Source of the DNA: Nematopogon swammerdamellus
Lineage: Eukaryota > Arthropoda > Insecta > Lepidoptera > Adelidae
DNA length: 64,000 nt
Assembly: GCA_946902875.1 (NCBI GenBank)
Contig: OX336337.1
Coordinates: 2,046,001 to 2,110,000 of the forward strand
Direction of reading: 5' to 3'
Below the pieces are notes generated by a model that made no database searches, was not told the origin of the DNA, and was given only the letters and a program-made list of their open reading frames with translations. Each line of letters begins with the position of its first letter. Position 1 is the stretch's first letter. The translations under genes were made by a program, and so were the position numbers. Positions 61,609 through 64,000 of this stretch are shown piece by piece.

Positions 61609-61972
61609 TGGAATGAGGCCGAGTACCGTGTGGGGTCGATACTTAAAAAGAATATCCCCACTGCATCTCTCCCCATGCATGTCGTAAAAGGCGACTAAGG
61701 GATAAGGACAAGATGCCGTGCTAAAGAGCGACAGGCTCGCCACCTCTCACCTTGGCACGGTACTTCCACCGAGTCATGCAGCAGGTGGGTCTTCGTGCCA
61801 TACTTGCTGCTTGATCGATTTAATCTTGTTCGAATCCTTTGCAAAACGTGGTGGTCGGTGTTGTGCTGTAATTGACAAGAGTTCTTGCAGCACAACACCG
61901 ATTACTCTGCTTACCCCGATTGTCGGGATTCAGCGTCTGTGATATGTATGTATATATGTATGGAATGAGGCC
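61609..61972 (+). mobile_element. Element D, copy 5 (duplicate of copy 4)
   Basis: Same element and same TGGAATGAGGCC flanks as at 57,060-57,423. Since the target-site duplication is also shared, this copy came by block duplication and not by a new insertion. Confidence 0.92.
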
Positions 61973-62001
61973 TGATTTTATTTTATTTAGAAACTAGCTG
62001 A

Positions 62002-63521
62002 GCCCGCGGCTCCGCTCGCGTGAAATTCGTATTCCAAAGAAGAATGTAAGTAACTAAGGGCGAGGCCGAAGGCCGAGCTGCGTTCAGGTAATCGAAAAAC
62101 CTTCTTAAAGAAAGTAACTAACTAAGGGCGAGGCCGAAGGCCGAGCTGCTTTCAGGTAAACGATAAACCTTTCTCAAATAAAGGAAGTAAGTAAGGGCGA
62201 GGCCGAAGGCCGAGCTGCGTTCAGGAAGACGACAAACCTTCTGGAAGAAAGGAAGGAACCAAGTGCGAGGCCGAAGGCCGAGCTGCGTTCAGGTAAACCA
62301 AAAACCCTCTTCCGCCTTCGGGCCTCGCCCTTAAAGACTTCCTTTCTTCGATAGAATATAATATCGTTTACTCAATCTATTTATTTCATAAAAATAAAAA
62401 AGTAATATTAATAACTAAAGAATTAAACCTACCTAACAAACATTAAAATAACTATCAAAACGGGCATTTTCAAATGTTCTGAGAGCACTTGCGGCATTAC
62501 CCCGCTGGATGGCAAGGCTTACCCTTTGAATGAAGTACATAAGCCCTTGATGGCGGGACACCAGTTGCGTCAACCAGCTCAAGCCTCTTTTGGTTTCACT
62601 GCTCCACGGACCGAGGGTTTCAACCGCAAACGCAACAAATTCGAAATCTTGAATTATATTTCTATATTTGCTGCGTTTGAGGCTCTCCGCCCCAGCCTCG
62701 GCAGCACCAGCCGCTCTTGAAGATGTCCTAACGTGACTTGGAGCCAATGTGAGAACAAAAGTGGCGTCCCACATCAAAGAACTACCCTTAGTCCATGGCA
62801 CTAAGGTGATAGCATCGGGCCTCTTGCCATCCAGCCGGGAATAACCGCGAGGTTCTAGGATGCACGTTATATTTCCCGTTAGAAGCGTGGACTTTATAAT
62901 AAAATTTAAATTAAATTAACTCAATCTTAATATTAATTAACTTTATTCGAGATGGTTTAGCTTCTTCCTGAACGCAGCTCGGCCTTCGGCCTCGCCCTTA
63001 GTTACTTACTTTCTTCGAGATGGTTTATCATTTGTCAGAACGTAGCTCGGCCTTCGGCCTCGCCTTAGTTGCTTACTTTCTTCAAGATGGTTTAGCTTCT
63101 TCCTGAACGCAGCTCGGCCTTCGGCCTTGCCCTTAGTTACTTGCTTTCTTCGAGATTTTTCAATTATCCGAACGTAGCTCGGCCTTCGGCCTCACCTTAG
63201 TTACTTACTTTCTTCAAGATGGTTTAGCTTCTTCCTGAACGCAGCTCGGCCTGCGGCCTCGCCCATAGTTACTTACTTTCTTCGAGAAGGTTTATGGTCT
63301 TCCAGAATAGAGCTCGGCCTTCGGCCTCGCCCTTAGTTACTTACTTTCTTCAAGAATGTTTTTCTTCTTCCTGAACTCAGCTCCGCCTTCCGCCTCGCCC
63401 TTAGTTACTTTCATCGAGAAAGAATATCGTTTACGTGAGCGCAGATCCGCCTGCGGGCCCGCCTTTAGTTACTTACTTTCTTTTTTTTAAATACGAATTT
63501 CACGCGAGCGAAGCCGCGGGC
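62002..63521. mobile_element. Foldback-like element, 32-bp TIRs, inverted 68-bp arrays, protein cargo
   Basis: GCCCGCGGCTCCGCTCGCG plus TGAAATTCGTATT at 62,002-62,033 returns inverted at 63,490-63,521 with one mismatch. Inside: four forward 68-bp units (unit marks at 62,056, 62,124, 62,193, 62,261), a centre of about 600 bp with a minus-strand protein remnant, then eight reverse units (62,940-63,478). Drosophila FB elements have this plan, some with central cargo genes. No target-site duplication was found. The ends match a motif I know from many lepidopteran repeats. Confidence 0.75.
62433..62890 (-). pseudogene. Retroelement-type protein remnant (WDAT / VETLGPW domain)
   Basis: Minus-strand frame open from about 62,890 to a stop at 62,433, about 150 codons without ATG start. 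In order: LEPRGYSRLDGKRPDAITLV, PWTKGSSLMWDATFV, TLAPSHV, RAAGAAEAGAESLKRSKY, FVAFAVETLGPWSSETKRG, FIQRVSLAIQRGNAASALRT. I know this string of motifs from many invertebrate predicted proteins tied to retroelements, near the C-terminus. The spaced Asp (WDAT) and Glu (VETLG) could be a nuclease core, but that is inference. The frame is open over its whole length, so it may be fairly young. N-terminal part absent. It sits between the inverted arrays. Confidence 0.6.
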
Positions 63522-64000
63522 AACAGATATATAAATTTTATTGCACAAATGACAGCGACATAACATCGACTTTCAATTATTATTTTTATTTATCAAACAA
63601 TTTGTCACCGGCCAGCTCACGTCGAGATGACAGTTCTCCGTTGTCAACATGACATTTAAAATTGTTTTTTACCTTTACTTTGGATTACGTGATTTTTATT
63701 ATATTTTTTAATTATTATGTTCATCCGGGATATACACTGTCACTATAAAAAGTTTCGTCAAATTCCGTTCAGTGGTTTTTGCGAGATGCGCGTTTAAATA
63801 GACATTTTTGCATTTACGATTTTATGCTATGTATAGAAAGAATAGATATGTATAGACTATTGTGTTCAAGTTATAAAAAAGAAGAACTGTCATTTTCGTT
63901 GTATCTACTTATTTTTAAATTTCGAATGAATATTTTATTCAAATTGTATTTGCTGCCAGTTCTCAAGATATAATTATGTATTTTGGACTACGTGATTTTA
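63522..64000. other. AT-rich, no gene seen
   Basis: TTCAGTGGTTTTTGCGAGATG at 63,769 resembles phrases in other insect repeats. The frame at 63,779-63,973 has no motif. Confidence 0.4.

Larger units (their letters stand above)
59369..61992 (+). repeat. 2.6 kb duplicated block, copy 2
   Basis: Same content and order as 54,818-57,442: palindrome (left arm starts inside, 59,369-59,543; loop 59,544-59,560; right arm 59,561-59,769), arrays 59,944-61,548, element D. Only a few single-base changes were seen (e.g. TATGGGCG/TATAGGCG, GGTTTATCC/GGTTAATCC), plus one altered unit at 60,650-60,700. It lies outside the 6.67 kb transposon. Confidence 0.93.

Overview
Eukaryotic, almost gene-free, repeat-dense DNA, most likely from a moth or butterfly. 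The clue is the mix of short dispersed repeats I know from lepidopteran genomes: an element that ends in a GGCCAAGTGCGAGTC hairpin and carries GTCTGTCTG runs, elements ending GGAAGTCGGTT, tails with ATAAGTCCGCCTTTGC and TCTATTCTATTC, and tRNA-headed SINEs. There are no operons and no ribosome binding sites. No intact protein-coding gene is visible. The only host-gene hint is a possible first exon on the minus strand (857-1000) whose gene would run off the left edge. Family letters (A, B, C, D, F, G, H, J, K, L, M, N, O, Q, S and the I-type LINE) are mine.

Layout. 1-0.53 kb: broken non-LTR retrotransposon end. 2-13 kb: SINE A, SINE B, K and D elements with scraps of Jockey/CR1-like LINEs. 13-31 kb: sparser; holds a 1.3 kb inverted-repeat element (20.07-21.37 kb), GC-rich element H (17.1-17.6 kb), a relic of a 68-bp repeat (26.1-26.5 kb) and a D-A-B-K cluster (23.1-24.3 kb). 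31-51 kb: GGAAGTCGGTT elements with fold-back arms, the second H copy, a 10-bp minisatellite (40.5-40.8 kb), several strong hairpins and more SINEs. 51-64 kb: the most structured part.

At 51,608-58,273 a 6.67 kb unit with perfect 13-bp terminal inverted repeats and a 4-bp direct repeat CTAC splits one SINE B copy, so it reads as a DNA transposon. Inside it are a nest of three LINE fragments, a 210-bp-armed palindrome and an inverted array of 68-bp units. The palindrome/array block (about 2.6 kb) is repeated almost unchanged at 59.37-61.99 kb, outside the transposon. A third inverted array of the same unit (62,002-63,521) is bounded by 32-bp inverted repeats and encloses a remnant protein segment, much like a Foldback element with cargo.

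The parts relate mainly by parasitism and nesting. SINEs A, B and C share a diverged body behind different heads. SINE B has an unusual head in which a 5S rRNA-like promoter segment lies between tRNA-like A and B boxes. SINE B and the D element share a 5' module. Copies are truncated, inverted and inserted into one another. All calls rest on reading the sequence; no database search or alignment program was used.
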